Origin: Sediminivirga luteola
GTDB taxonomy: Bacteria; Actinomycetota; Actinomycetes; Actinomycetales; Brevibacteriaceae
Direction: 5' to 3'
Assembly: GCF_014639315.1 (NCBI RefSeq)
Contig: NZ_BMFY01000003.1
Span: forward strand, 1-64,000
Length of the DNA: 64,000 nucleotides
Shown here: positions 6,419 to 14,735 of the stretch, piece after piece
How the letters are laid out: each line of letters begins with the position of its first letter
Position numbering within the stretch: position 1 is the stretch's first letter
Program-made: the position numbers and the translations under genes
The notes under the pieces: generated by a model
The model's database searches: none
What the model was told of the DNA's origin: nothing
What the model saw: the letters and a program-made list of their open reading frames with translations, nothing else

Positions 6419-6584
6419 TTGGCGGGATGAGCCGCCGGATCAATGCCATTGCCACCACCGCAGCCGTTATCGTGAAACATGTAGCCGGTTCGGCCGTCGC
6501 CGCGACTCCTGCAGCGGGGCGATGGTGAGGACCGGCCGTAAGGGCATCACCGGGCGCGCGACGACACGGAAGGGCTGATGCGCC

Positions 6585-7373
6585 GTGCTGATCAGCGAGG
6601 ATCTGTTCCTGCTTCTGACCACCGACGAGGGCGGGAAGGAGCCGTGGACGTCCTACCGTGACTATGGGCTTGCCGCGGGACTGCTGGTCGACCTGACGCT
6701 CGCCGGATTCGTCGTCATCGACGCCGGCCGATGGAGTACGAAGGTCGCTCTCGCGCCGGAGGCGGACCCGGCCTCGCCGGCGCAGGCGAGTCTCCCGGCT
6801 GATGCGCCGCCCTTGACCTTCGGCGTGCAGGCTCTGAGCGGCAGGAAGCCCACCGCGGTGAACTCTCTCGTCACGGCGAGCTGGTTCAACCCCCGGGAGG
6901 CGATCGTGGAGAGCCTCGTCGCCCGCAACATCATTCACGTGCAGGAGAAACGGATGCTCGGGCTGGTACCGGAGAAGCATCCCACCGCCGACCCTCGCCC
7001 GGAAGCGGAAACACGCTCGCGGCTCGCCGGCGCGCTCGCGGGCCGCGCCGAAGCGCCCCACGGCGCGTTCGCCTGGGCGGGCACTCCTGGTGATCATGGG
7101 GGCGCCGATGCCGGGGTGGCCGTCTCCGACGCCGTGCTGCTGAGCATCCTCAAGGGGATGGGCGCCGCGCGGCATGTCCTGAAGACCGAAGCCGAGGCCG
7201 CCGGCCTGCGGGGCCGGAAACTGGATAAGCGCATCGATGAGATCGCCGGGCGGCTCTCCGCGGAGGCGCAGTCGGGCGGGAAAGCTGTGAGCGCTGCGAT
7301 CGCCAGCGTGAACACGGCCGTGACTGCGGCGGTGATGGCAACCACGACCACCACCACGACGACGTCGACGTGA
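6585..7373 (+). CDS. GPP34 family phosphoprotein (GOLPH3-like)
   Basis: A 262-residue protein of the bacterial GPP34 family: EDLFLLLTTDEGGK near the start, the GLAAGLLVDLTLAGFVVID helix (residues 29-47), and IVESLVARNIIHVQEKRMLG, the hairpin-bearing segment of the fold. Eukaryotic GOLPH3 binds PI4P membranes; bacterial members have no settled function. The C-terminus ends in a run of threonines encoded by acc/acg codons, which may be a slippage-prone low-complexity tail. The GTG start gives the canonical N-terminus. Codon usage matches the core genes. Confidence 0.88.
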   Translation: MLISEDLFLLLTTDEGGKEPWTSYRDYGLAAGLLVDLTLAGFVVIDAGRWSTKVALAPEADPASPAQASLPADAPPLTFGVQALSGRKPTAVNSLVTASWFNPREAIVESLVARNIIHVQEKRMLGLVPEKHPTADPRPEAETRSRLAGALAGRAEAPHGAFAWAGTPGDHGGADAGVAVSDAVLLSILKGMGAARHVLKTEAEAAGLRGRKLDKRIDEIAGRLSAEAQSGGKAVSAAIASVNTAVTAAVMATTTTTTTTST

Positions 7374-7462
7374 GCGCAACGGGCCGCGTCAGCGGCTCTC
7401 TTCTGCTGGGGGCGAGAGCGGGCGGTGCTGAGAGCATGCAGCGATGCGCGCCGCGGCCGTGT

Positions 7463-7602
7463 TCAGCTGATGATCCCGGCGTCGCTCGTGATCTGGGCGC
7501 CCGGTTGTAGCGTCGCCCGGGTGCCGTGGAAGAGGCGCCCGGTTGTAGCGTCGCCCGGGTGCCGTGGAAGAAAGGGTCGTCGTGCGTCTCGTCCGTCGTC
7601 AA
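7463..7602 (-). pseudogene. Possible 5' stub of a rifampin ADP-ribosyltransferase (arr-like) gene
   Basis: Reading leftward from TTG at 7602 gives LTTDETHDDPFFHGTRATLQ and PGA, resembling the Arr N-terminus, whose FFHGT-x-A-x-L-x-PGD segment starts the NAD-binding fold. A 38-bp tandem duplication then repeats the HGTRATLQPGA part out of frame, and the second copy ends in a stop at 7463-7465. Everything after the first 20 or so Arr residues is gone. Only one short motif supports the call. The remainder of the 7374-7844 gap holds no other recognised gene. Confidence 0.42.
7496..7571. repeat. Perfect 38-bp tandem duplication
   Basis: Bases 7496-7533 (starting ggcgcccggttgtagcgtcg) are repeated exactly at 7534-7571. 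Because 38 is not a multiple of three, the duplication shifts frame within the arr-like stub, and it probably arose by slippage or unequal recombination in a gene already under no selection. Confidence 0.92.
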
Positions 7603-7844
7603 AGGCCGATGGTCGCACGCCGGGCGGCGCGGAATGTCGTCTCCGGCCGGACAGGGCCCTCCGCGTGCTACCGTGGGCTCCGTGGCGAGCGAGCCACAGT
7701 CTGCGCTTCCAGGTGAACGACCACCTGAATCATCGCGGAGGGACCTGATCTCTTCAGGGCATGTCCGGATGGGGTGCTGCGCCTTGCGGCGCACCTACTT
7801 CATTGTGCCGATGTCACAGCATCGGCTGGCGAAAGGACATGAAC

Positions 7845-8198
7845 ATGACCGCGAAGGATGACAAGAACCTCCAGCAGGTCCTCAAGAAGATCGCCGGCAT
7901 GCCCGAACCTGCCCGGTCCGTGATGCAGCGTATGCACGACCTCATCGTCGCGGCGGCACCGGAGCTTAAGCCGCGCATCTGGTATGGCATGCCGGGGTAC
8001 GCCCTGTCCGCAAGCAGCCCGGTCCTCGTCTTCATCCGGAACGACGAGCTGATCACCCTGGGGATCAGCGAGAAAGCAGTGCTCGAGCCGGCCGGCGGCG
8101 AGGATGGCATGTTGATTCCCGCTGCCTGGTACATCGACGGGTTGGATGACGTCACCGAGAAGCGGCTCGCGGAAATCGTCCGTGCCGCGGTCGGGTGA
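7845..8198 (+). CDS. DUF1801 (YdhG-like) domain protein
   Basis: A 117-residue protein with the DUF1801 hallmarks MHDLIVAAAPELKPRIWYGM (the PEL-x-W-x-MP helix-turn), PGYALSASSPVLVFIRN and ITLGISEKAVLEP. I prefer the ATG at 7845, which has gaaagg 8 bases upstream; the ATG at 7839 is only 2 bases from that site. It is more distant from the first DUF1801 protein at 3668 than a recent duplicate would be. Function unknown. It is flanked by gene remnants on both sides. Confidence 0.86.
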   Translation: MTAKDDKNLQQVLKKIAGMPEPARSVMQRMHDLIVAAAPELKPRIWYGMPGYALSASSPVLVFIRNDELITLGISEKAVLEPAGGEDGMLIPAAWYIDGLDDVTEKRLAEIVRAAVG

Positions 8199-8243
8199 CG
8201 GAGCGCGGCGCCGCCCGCGGTCGTGATCGCCGCGTGGTTCCTC

Positions 8244-8446
8244 TCACGCGGTCGTGCTCATGGCCGCCTCGAGCCGGGTCGCGACATCGGCGGCCATATC
8301 GAGCCGGTAGCGCACCGCTGTCATATCGCCAGCGTGAGGTTCACCGACCAGGACCGTCCGGCCCTCGGATCCGATCAGATAGCGAGAACCGTTTCCTCGC
8401 AGGACGATCTGGGTGGCGTTCTCCAGCAGGGGCGAGAGCGCGGTGA
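8244..8446 (-). pseudogene. Unidentified CDS fragment, start missing
   Basis: An open frame without a start codon ends in TGA at 8244-8246 and reads FTALSPLLENATQIVLRGNG, SRYLIGSEGRTVLVGEPHAG and DMTAVRYRLDMAADVATRLE. It has natural residue composition and looks like the C-terminal part of a real protein with a strand-rich core. At its upstream end it meets the headless VOC gene reading the other way, so both were cut at about 8446. I do not recognise the family. Confidence 0.4.
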
Positions 8447-8791
8447 ATGGCCTACGACGTCCCCGGGCGCGATCAGCCCTTCCCCGGCGCGACCCGCCGG
8501 CAGCACGGCGTCACCGTGACCGACAGCCCGTTCTTCCTGTCCGTGCGCGGAGACTCCCTCAACGATGTCGGACAGTACTGGAACGGACTCGCCGACGGCG
8601 CCACCATCGTCGAGCCGCTGGCGTCATCAGCGTGGAGCGCCGGTTTCGGAATGCTGACCGACCGCTTCGGTGTCACCTGGAGCATCGACGTGGCCACCCC
8701 GCAGACGAGCTGGACGGCCTCGTCGGCCGACGTGGTCCCCGGCGCCCTACCGCCGGACGCCGGGGACGGCGGGCCGGGGCGCAGAGCGTGA
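8447..8791 (+). pseudogene. VOC/PhnB-like protein, N-terminal half missing
   Basis: The frame from ATG at 8447 encodes VPGRDQPFPGATRRQHGVTV, SPFFLSVRGDSLNDVGQYWN, GLADGATIVEPLASSAWSAG and FGMLTDRFGVTWSIDVATP. This is the second beta-alpha-beta-beta-beta module of PhnB-type VOC proteins, in which the GMLTDRFGV strand ends the fold. Intact relatives have a first module of about 60 residues before it. Here the frame starts inside the linker, next to another cut fragment. Metal-binding residues of the first module are therefore absent and the product is unlikely to work. Confidence 0.72.
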
Positions 8792-9002
8792 GTCGAAGAC
8801 GGAGAGGGCCGGCAGTATCCGGATCTCTGTGGACGAGCCTTTGAGACGGCACCATCAGGCGGAGAACGAATGGGAGGTGAGAGGGAAACTTATATGCGCG
8901 GAACATGCCGGGTAGCGCGACGGGCAAAGGCAGCTGGCTGAGTGTCAACCGTGCCCGGGGCGGCTCGCCTCGTCGGGCCGTGCGACGGATCTGTCCACCC
9001 GC

Positions 9003-9650
9003 TCACACCTCCCAGGGCGAGCCGTACTGTTCTGCGAGGGAACGCGCCTGCTCGGCGGTGAGCACATTGACCCGCTGCCCGGCGGTCAGGATTGCCAGCC
9101 GACTGGCCTCTTCCAGCTCGATCGTGGCGTCCACCGCCTCCTCGACCGTCCTCCCGCTCGTCACCGGACCGTGGTTCTGCAGAAGGACCGCCCGGAATGC
9201 CATCTCGTGCCGCTCGATCAGCCGAGCCTGGTCTGCGTCGCCCGGCGCCGCATAGGGGATGAGGGGTGCCTGGCCGACGCGCATCACGAAGTACGGCGTA
9301 AGCGGCGGCAGGGCGCTGTGCGGACGCCAGGCGGGAAGAAGCGATGCTGCGGCGGCGTAGGGCGAGTGCACGTGGACGACGGCGGCGGTCTGTGTCGAGC
9401 GCCGGTAGAAGGCCAGATGAAGAGGGTACTCCTTGGAGGGGCGCGGCCCCTTGATGAGGGCACCGTCCAGCCGGAGCACCGTCAGGCCGTCCGGGTCGAG
9501 CCGGTCCAGGGCGGAACCTGTCGGGCTCAGGAGAATGTCATCCCCGGCGCGCGCCGAGATGTTGCCGGAGGAGCCCGGGCTCAGGCCCGCGTCGACCAGT
9601 CGTTTTCCAGCTGTCACGAGCGCCTGTGCCGCCTCGTGCGTATCTGTCAT
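9003..9650 (-). CDS. otnC: Class II aldolase: 3-oxo-tetronate 4-phosphate decarboxylase (OtnC-like)
   Basis: A 215-residue class II aldolase/adducin protein with the zinc site residues E74 (SKEYPLH), H93 and H95 (VVHVHSPY) and H160 (LLQNHGPV), plus the GSSGNISAR turn near 26-34. Beside OtnK, the family member decarboxylates 3-oxo-tetronate 4-phosphate to dihydroxyacetone phosphate. The ATG at 9650 has gggagg 7 bases upstream and overlaps the otnK stop as ATGA, so translation is coupled. A fuculose-phosphate or threonate-type aldolase is the alternative if the island's substrate differs. Confidence 0.88.
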   Translation of the reverse strand: MTDTHEAAQALVTAGKRLVDAGLSPGSSGNISARAGDDILLSPTGSALDRLDPDGLTVLRLDGALIKGPRPSKEYPLHLAFYRRSTQTAAVVHVHSPYAAAASLLPAWRPHSALPPLTPYFVMRVGQAPLIPYAAPGDADQARLIERHEMAFRAVLLQNHGPVTSGRTVEEAVDATIELEEASRLAILTAGQRVNVLTAEQARSLAEQYGSPWEV

Positions 9651-10888
9651 GACAGTGCCTCCCATGCGCTGGTGAAGAAATCAGTGCCGCCGAAGTTGCC
9701 GGACTTCAAGGCAAGGGCGACGGGCTCGCCGGAGGCCGTCTCTGCGACCGCCCAGCTCACACCCGGTGCGATCTGCGTGACGATGCGCAGCTGGCGGATG
9801 CCGAGCGCTTGGACCACGCTGCCGGAGGTCTCGCCACCGGCGACGATCACCGATCGCGTGCCGGCAGCGACCTCGGAGACCACGACGTTCGCCAGCAAAC
9901 GCTCGATCGCGGCCGCACGCGCGGCGTGCGCGTCGTCATCGCCCAGGTCGTCCAGGCTGTCCGTCGCGTAGACCAGCACTGGGGCGTCGGGATCGTCGGC
10001 TCTGCGCTGACCTAGCCATCGCCGCAGCCGTCCAGCCTCATCGTCCTGCCTGATATCCACCTTCCACGCGGGCATTCCGGTATCCAGAGCGTGACGGATC
10101 TGTTCGCGGCTGCGCTGCGAGGCGCTGCCGCAGACGATGAGCCGTCGGCCCGAGGTGACACCCGGTGGGGGGCTCGTTGCCGTGCCCGGGCCCGGCAGCC
10201 CGAGGGCGAGGCCAGAACCTCCGCTGACCAGCACGTCGTCGCGCACCGCTCGCGCGATGACGCCGAGGTCGTCGTTGCTGATCGCATCCACCACGATGGC
10301 ACGCGGGCTGGTCGTGATCCCGGCCAGCGCGGAGCTGAGCACCTCAACGCCGCCGCGTACTGCCTCGTGGCTCACCCAGGAGACAGGAAGACGGCTCTGC
10401 GCCGCCAGCAGGGCGCGGACATCGGATTCGGTCATGGGGGTGAGAGGGTGGTGCCGCATCGGGCTGGCACTCAGCAGCTGATCGCCCACGAACAGGTGGC
10501 CCTGGTACACGGTGCGCCCGGTGTCGGGAAATGACGGTACGACCACGGCACGCGGCGCGCTCAAGTCATCGATGAGCGCGTCGAGCACCGGCCCGATATT
10601 CCCCTCCGACGTGGAATCGAAGGTGGAGCAGTACTTGAAGTAATAGCGCTGCGCCCCGGCACGCTGGAGCCAGCGCAGGGCGTGCAGTGACTCGCCGATG
10701 GCTTCCGCCCTGGGTGCGGTGCGGGTCTTCAGAGCGATCACCGCGGCGTCGATGCCGGTGAGTGCATGGTCTTCCGCTGATACGCCGGTGAGCACGGCGG
10801 TACGCCACCCGGCGGTGGCCAGATTGCCGGCCAGGTCCGTCGCCCCGGTGAAATCGTCGGCCACGCATCCCCAATGGAGCGTCGTCAT
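9647..10888 (-). CDS. otnK: 3-oxo-tetronate kinase (DUF1537/OtnK family)
   Basis: A 413-residue four-carbon acid sugar kinase. The N-terminal substrate domain begins WGCVADDFTGATDLAGNLAT, with the family's DDFTGA-D signature, and includes QRYYFKYCSTFDSTSEGNIG. The C-terminal nucleotide domain has the AGGETSGSVVQALG loop. The enzyme phosphorylates 3-oxo-tetronate at C4 using ATP, and OtnC then decarboxylates the product. The start at 10888 precedes MTTLHWGC with gaggaagg upstream. It is the first gene of the leftward arm and is divergent from the dehydrogenase across a palindrome-bearing gap. Length and motifs are complete. Confidence 0.92.
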   Translation of the reverse strand: MTTLHWGCVADDFTGATDLAGNLATAGWRTAVLTGVSAEDHALTGIDAAVIALKTRTAPRAEAIGESLHALRWLQRAGAQRYYFKYCSTFDSTSEGNIGPVLDALIDDLSAPRAVVVPSFPDTGRTVYQGHLFVGDQLLSASPMRHHPLTPMTESDVRALLAAQSRLPVSWVSHEAVRGGVEVLSSALAGITTSPRAIVVDAISNDDLGVIARAVRDDVLVSGGSGLALGLPGPGTATSPPPGVTSGRRLIVCGSASQRSREQIRHALDTGMPAWKVDIRQDDEAGRLRRWLGQRRADDPDAPVLVYATDSLDDLGDDDAHAARAAAIERLLANVVVSEVAAGTRSVIVAGGETSGSVVQALGIRQLRIVTQIAPGVSWAVAETASGEPVALALKSGNFGGTDFFTSAWEALS

Positions 10889-10916
10889 CGTGATCGGCAC
10901 CTTCCTCACCTGCGTG

Positions 10917-10938
10917 CATATGGCGGTGTTGCCATATG
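10917..10938. promoter_or_regulatory. Palindromic operator 1 in the otnK/dehydrogenase divergent promoter
   Basis: CATATGGC and GCCATATG form a perfect inverted repeat with 8-base arms and a 6-base spacer. It lies 29 bases upstream of otnK, in the 133-base gap shared with the divergent dehydrogenase gene, so a regulator bound here could govern both arms. The DeoR-type protein encoded at 13926 is the obvious candidate; this is inferred. Confidence 0.6.
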
Positions 10939-10952
10939 TGATACTTTCGACG

Positions 10953-10977
10953 TGTTGTGTGATTATTCTATACAACA
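10953..10977. promoter_or_regulatory. Palindromic operator 2 / promoter in the divergent gap
   Basis: TGTTGT and ACAACA form an inverted repeat of 6-base arms around 13 AT-rich bases. The interior and flank (tattctatac) are the most AT-rich part of the gap and may hold -10 elements for one or both arms. The TGTTGTnnn...ACAACA form resembles sugar-regulator operators in general, but I cannot tie it to one family. Confidence 0.5.
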
Positions 10978-11021
10978 TTGTGACCGGTGCTCGACCGGCA
11001 ACGACGCCAGAAGGGAGCCCA

Positions 11022-12428
11022 GTGAACCTCGAACACCTGCTCGCGGGGCATGAGCCGCAGACTGTCCGATACGCGCTCACCGGCGCCAACGGCGGTTACG
11101 CTCGCACGCTCATCGCCCAGACCGCCCGTACGCCGAGGGTGGCGGCGAGCATCCTGTGCGACCTGGACCCCGAGGCCGCCCGCGCCGCCGCCGTCGATGC
11201 CGGACTGCCGGCTCACGAGGTGGTGGTGTGCAGCAGCGCCGATGCCGTCCGGCAAGCGGTGAGTTCCGGCCACACGGCCGTCGTCGCCGATGCCGCCCTC
11301 CTGGACCCGTCCCACTACGACATCCTCGTCGAGGCCACCGGCAACCCCGGGTTCGGTCTTGCAGCCTCGCAGGACGCGCTGCGCTCCCGGCGGCACGTCG
11401 CCATGGTCAGCAAGGAGGTGGATTCCGTCGCCGGAGTTCACCTGGCCGGACTGGCGCGGGACCATGGCGTCGTCTACACCCCTGCCAGCGGAGACCAGCC
11501 CGCCAATCTCATCGCGCTCGTCAGCTGGGTGCGCACCCTCGGTCTGGAGATCGTGGCGGTGGGCAAATCCAGTGAATACGACATCGTCTACGATCCCGAG
11601 ACCGGCGTGGCCACGCAGTTGCATGACCGAGTCGAGGCTCCGGATCTGAAGGCCCTGCTGGAACTCGGCGATGACCCCGTCGCCACGCTCGGAGCCCGCC
11701 GGGCCGCGCTGGAAGGACTACCGGTAGGCGCCACCGCGGACTACTGCGAGATGGCAGTCGTCGCCTCCCACACCGGCTACCGGAGCGACACGGAGCCGAT
11801 GCACTACCCGGTGGCCCGGATCGACGAACTCGCGGAGATCTACTCCATGCGCGAGGACGGCGGCCTGATCGGTCTTGGCGGCGGGGTCGTCGACGTGTTC
11901 AGCGCCCTTCGCCTGCCCGGCGAGCCGTCCTTCGCCGGCGGTGTCTTCGCCGTCGTCCGCACCCACGATCCCGAGACCTGGACCGTGCTGCGGGGCAAGG
12001 GGCACGTGGTCAGCCGTGATGGGCGGTACGCGTGCATCTATTTGCCGTACCACCTGATGGGCGTGGAGACGCCCGTCAATCTGCTCACCACGGTGCTGCT
12101 GGGCGTCGGCTACGGGGACCCCGAGCCGGGCCGCGCAGCGCTGCTGGCGGGACGCGCTGTCCGCGACCTCGCCGCCGGCACGGTCCTGGACATGGGCGGG
12201 CACCACCATGACGTCGCCGGTGTGCGCGCGATCCTGCTGAACGCCGCCGATGTACCTCGGAACGCTGATCCGGCACCGCTCTACCTGGCGGCGCACGCAA
12301 CGCTGGCCCGCGATGTCGCGGCCGGCGCACTCATCACCCTGGACGACCTCACCGGATACTCCCCGGAGCTGCTGCAGGCATGGCGCGCGGGAGAGTCGTT
12401 GGCAAAGGAGCACATCCGCGATGTCTGA
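11022..12428 (+). CDS. NAD(P)-dependent SAF-domain dehydrogenase (homoserine-dehydrogenase-like, COG4091 type)
   Basis: A 468-residue protein with an N-terminal Rossmann fold (YALTGANGGYARTLIAQTAR), a central region typical of homoserine-dehydrogenase-like enzymes (VEATGNPGFG, HVAMVSKEVD, TPASGDQPANLIALVSWVRT) and a C-terminal SAF domain (LARDVAAGALITLDDLTGYS). The GTG at 11022 with aagggag upstream gives the natural N-terminus. Within a tetronate island it would supply the oxidation that makes the 2- or 3-oxo acid for OtnK, a step usually done by LtnD or DenD, neither of which is present. That role is inferred from position. Its last 8 bases overlap the permease gene. Confidence 0.82.
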   Translation: MNLEHLLAGHEPQTVRYALTGANGGYARTLIAQTARTPRVAASILCDLDPEAARAAAVDAGLPAHEVVVCSSADAVRQAVSSGHTAVVADAALLDPSHYDILVEATGNPGFGLAASQDALRSRRHVAMVSKEVDSVAGVHLAGLARDHGVVYTPASGDQPANLIALVSWVRTLGLEIVAVGKSSEYDIVYDPETGVATQLHDRVEAPDLKALLELGDDPVATLGARRAALEGLPVGATADYCEMAVVASHTGYRSDTEPMHYPVARIDELAEIYSMREDGGLIGLGGGVVDVFSALRLPGEPSFAGGVFAVVRTHDPETWTVLRGKGHVVSRDGRYACIYLPYHLMGVETPVNLLTTVLLGVGYGDPEPGRAALLAGRAVRDLAAGTVLDMGGHHHDVAGVRAILLNAADVPRNADPAPLYLAAHATLARDVAAGALITLDDLTGYSPELLQAWRAGESLAKEHIRDV

Positions 12429-13806
12429 TCTGTTCATCCTCATATCGTTCGCTGTCGCGATCGGAGTGCTGGTGCTCCTGATCGCACGGTTCAAGGTCCA
12501 CCCCGTCTTCGTTCTCTTCGCCGTGGTGGCGGCTCTTGGCCTGCTGTTCCGGCAAGGAGGCTCGGGCACCCCGGAGATGATCACCGAGGGTTTCGGCAAC
12601 ACGATGGCCAGCGTCGGCCTGCTGATCGTCTTCGGCTGCGTCCTGGGCCGCGCGCTTGAGCTCAGCGGTGCGGCGCTGCGCATTAGCGAGGCCGCCGAGC
12701 GGTCGCTGGGCACGGGCAAGAAGATCCCGTGGGGGATCGCGCTGGCTTCGTGCGTCATCGGCGTCCCGGTCATCGCCGACACCGTCGTGATCATGCTCAT
12801 CCCGATCGTTTCCGCCATGGCGATGCGCACCAGGGAGAGCATGATGAAGCTCGGCCCGATCCTCTACTTGGGCGCTTATGTGATGACCTCGCTCGTTCTG
12901 CCTGGTCCGGGCCCGTTGGCTGCCGCCGGCGCACTTGAGGTGAACCTCGGGCAGGCCATCCTCTTCGGCGGTCTGGTGGGGCTCTTCGGCGTCGCTGTCG
13001 GCACGTTCTACCTCACCCGTATCACCACCTATGTGGCGCCCAAGCCCGAATTCGTCGAGTCGATCGCGGCCACCGCCGAGGGCGGGGGCACCGCGACCGC
13101 GGGGCAGGGTGACCGTGCCGTGGGGGCCTTCACCGGTCGGCCCTTGAACCTTGGTGCCTGCCTGCTCCCGGTGTTCCTGCCGATCACGCTCATCATGATC
13201 GACTCGGTGCTCGGCCCGCTGCTGGCGGAGGGCACCATGCTGGCAGAGTTCATCGGCTTCGTCGGCTCACCGGTGGTCGCCCTGGCGCTTGGCCTGATCA
13301 GCACGCTGCCTCTGTTCGGCCGCGAATGGGCCACTAAGCGCGTGCTCAATGACATGTTCGAAGAAGGTCTGCGCACCGCCGCGTTGCCGGTGATCCTCAC
13401 GGGTACCGGCGGCGCCCTGGCGCTGCTCATCCGCAATACCGAAGTGGCCGAGCGCATTGCGGCTGGGATCGAAGCCTCCGGCATCCCGCCGTTGATCGTG
13501 CCCTTCCTGGTGGCTGCCGCGATCAACACGATCACGGGCTCGAACATCCTGGGCATGCTCACGTCCGCTGCGATCATGGCGCCCCTCGTCGACACTCTCG
13601 GCGTCTCGGCGCTGGCGGTGTACCTGGCTTGCGGTACGGGCGCGCAGATCTTCAAGCACGCCAACTCCTCGGGATTCTGGGTGACGACGACCCTGTCCAA
13701 TATGACAGTCGGTCAGGGCATCCGGTCCATCGGCGTGGCGACCTCGCTGTCCGGCATCTCCGGGTTCCTTATGGTGCTGGCGCTGTACTATCTCGGTCTG
13801 ATCTGA
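12421..13806 (+). CDS. GntP-family gluconate/sugar-acid permease
   Basis: A 461-residue integral membrane protein with about 12 hydrophobic helices and GntP family segments: GFGNTMASVGLLIVFGCVLG, IPWGIALASCVIGVPVIADT and the C-terminal TGSNILGMLTSAAIMAPLVD and FKHANSSGFWVTTT. Members import gluconate-like sugar acids with protons. The ATG at 12421 lies within the last codons of the dehydrogenase gene with aaaggag 10 bases upstream. Beside OtnK and OtnC, the likely substrate is erythronate, threonate or a related four-carbon acid. Confidence 0.92.
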   Translation: MSDLFILISFAVAIGVLVLLIARFKVHPVFVLFAVVAALGLLFRQGGSGTPEMITEGFGNTMASVGLLIVFGCVLGRALELSGAALRISEAAERSLGTGKKIPWGIALASCVIGVPVIADTVVIMLIPIVSAMAMRTRESMMKLGPILYLGAYVMTSLVLPGPGPLAAAGALEVNLGQAILFGGLVGLFGVAVGTFYLTRITTYVAPKPEFVESIAATAEGGGTATAGQGDRAVGAFTGRPLNLGACLLPVFLPITLIMIDSVLGPLLAEGTMLAEFIGFVGSPVVALALGLISTLPLFGREWATKRVLNDMFEEGLRTAALPVILTGTGGALALLIRNTEVAERIAAGIEASGIPPLIVPFLVAAAINTITGSNILGMLTSAAIMAPLVDTLGVSALAVYLACGTGAQIFKHANSSGFWVTTTLSNMTVGQGIRSIGVATSLSGISGFLMVLALYYLGLI

Positions 13807-13925
13807 CCGGCTAGGTCCAGTGGCCCCGGTCTGAGCGGTTTCAGCTGAGGCCCGCCCCCCGCCAGTCGGCCGCCGTCCTGGCGCGGGGCGCCGCTACGCC
13901 AACCGGGGAGGAGGAGAATGCCAGT

Positions 13926-14735
13926 ATGGCCAGTATGGAACGCCCGCCCCTGATTCCCGACCAGCGCCGCCAGAAGATCATGCGGCTGCTCGCCACGCAC
14001 GAGGTGCTCAGCGTGCACCAGCTGACCGAGATGCTCGGCGTGTCCCATATGACGGTGCGCCGGGACATCCAGGAACTCGAGCGTCAGGGCCGCGCGGTCA
14101 GCGTCACCGGCGGCGTCCGGTCGGCCAAGGGGCTGAACATCGAGCCCAGCTTCGATGTGAAGCAGGACATCGACCAGCAGGAGAAGGCCGCCATCGCGGC
14201 GGCATGCGCGCCGATGCTCCGGAACGGAGCCTGCTATTACCTGGACGCCGGGACGACGACGGGCGCGCTCGTGCCGCATCTGCGCGAGCTGGGTCGCGTC
14301 ACGGTGGTGACGAATGACTTCTCCACCCTGGCGGCGATGACCGGCGACGCATCGATCACGGTGATCCACGTCGGCGGCGTCCTCGACCACGCCAACCGCT
14401 CCAGTGTCGGACCGCTGGCAGCGCGCACCCTGCGTGAGCTGGCGATCGATATCGCGTTCATCAGCGCCACCTCCTGGGATCTGGCGCACGGCGTGACGAT
14501 CCCCAGCAGTGAGAAGATCGAGGTCAAACGCGCGGCGATGGACTCGGCCGCCAGATCGGTCCTGATGTCCGCCAGCAGCAAGTACGGCCTGTACTCGCTC
14601 TACCGTGTGGCCGCGCTGTCCGAGTTCGATGTCATCGCCACCGACGCAGGTCTGCCGGAGGTCGCCGCGGAAGGGATCCGCAACCTCGGCGTGGAGCTGC
14701 GGAACGCCGACGGCGCGGCTCAGCTGGGGGACTGA
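13926..14735 (+). CDS. DeoR/GlpR-family transcriptional regulator
   Basis: A 269-residue DeoR-type regulator. The N-terminal helix-turn-helix is LSVHQLTEMLGVSHMTVRRD at about 28-47, followed by the sugar-phosphate sensor domain with LDAGTTTGALVPHLRELGRV (phosphate-binding GTT), VVTNDFSTLAAM and the SSKYGLYSLYRVA element. Such proteins repress sugar operons and are relieved by phosphorylated intermediates, here perhaps an OtnK product or DHAP. It follows the permease by 119 bases. The start at 13926 has an aggagg about a dozen bases upstream; ATG 13935 is an alternative. Confidence 0.93.
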   Translation: MASMERPPLIPDQRRQKIMRLLATHEVLSVHQLTEMLGVSHMTVRRDIQELERQGRAVSVTGGVRSAKGLNIEPSFDVKQDIDQQEKAAIAAACAPMLRNGACYYLDAGTTTGALVPHLRELGRVTVVTNDFSTLAAMTGDASITVIHVGGVLDHANRSSVGPLAARTLRELAIDIAFISATSWDLAHGVTIPSSEKIEVKRAAMDSAARSVLMSASSKYGLYSLYRVAALSEFDVIATDAGLPEVAAEGIRNLGVELRNADGAAQLGD

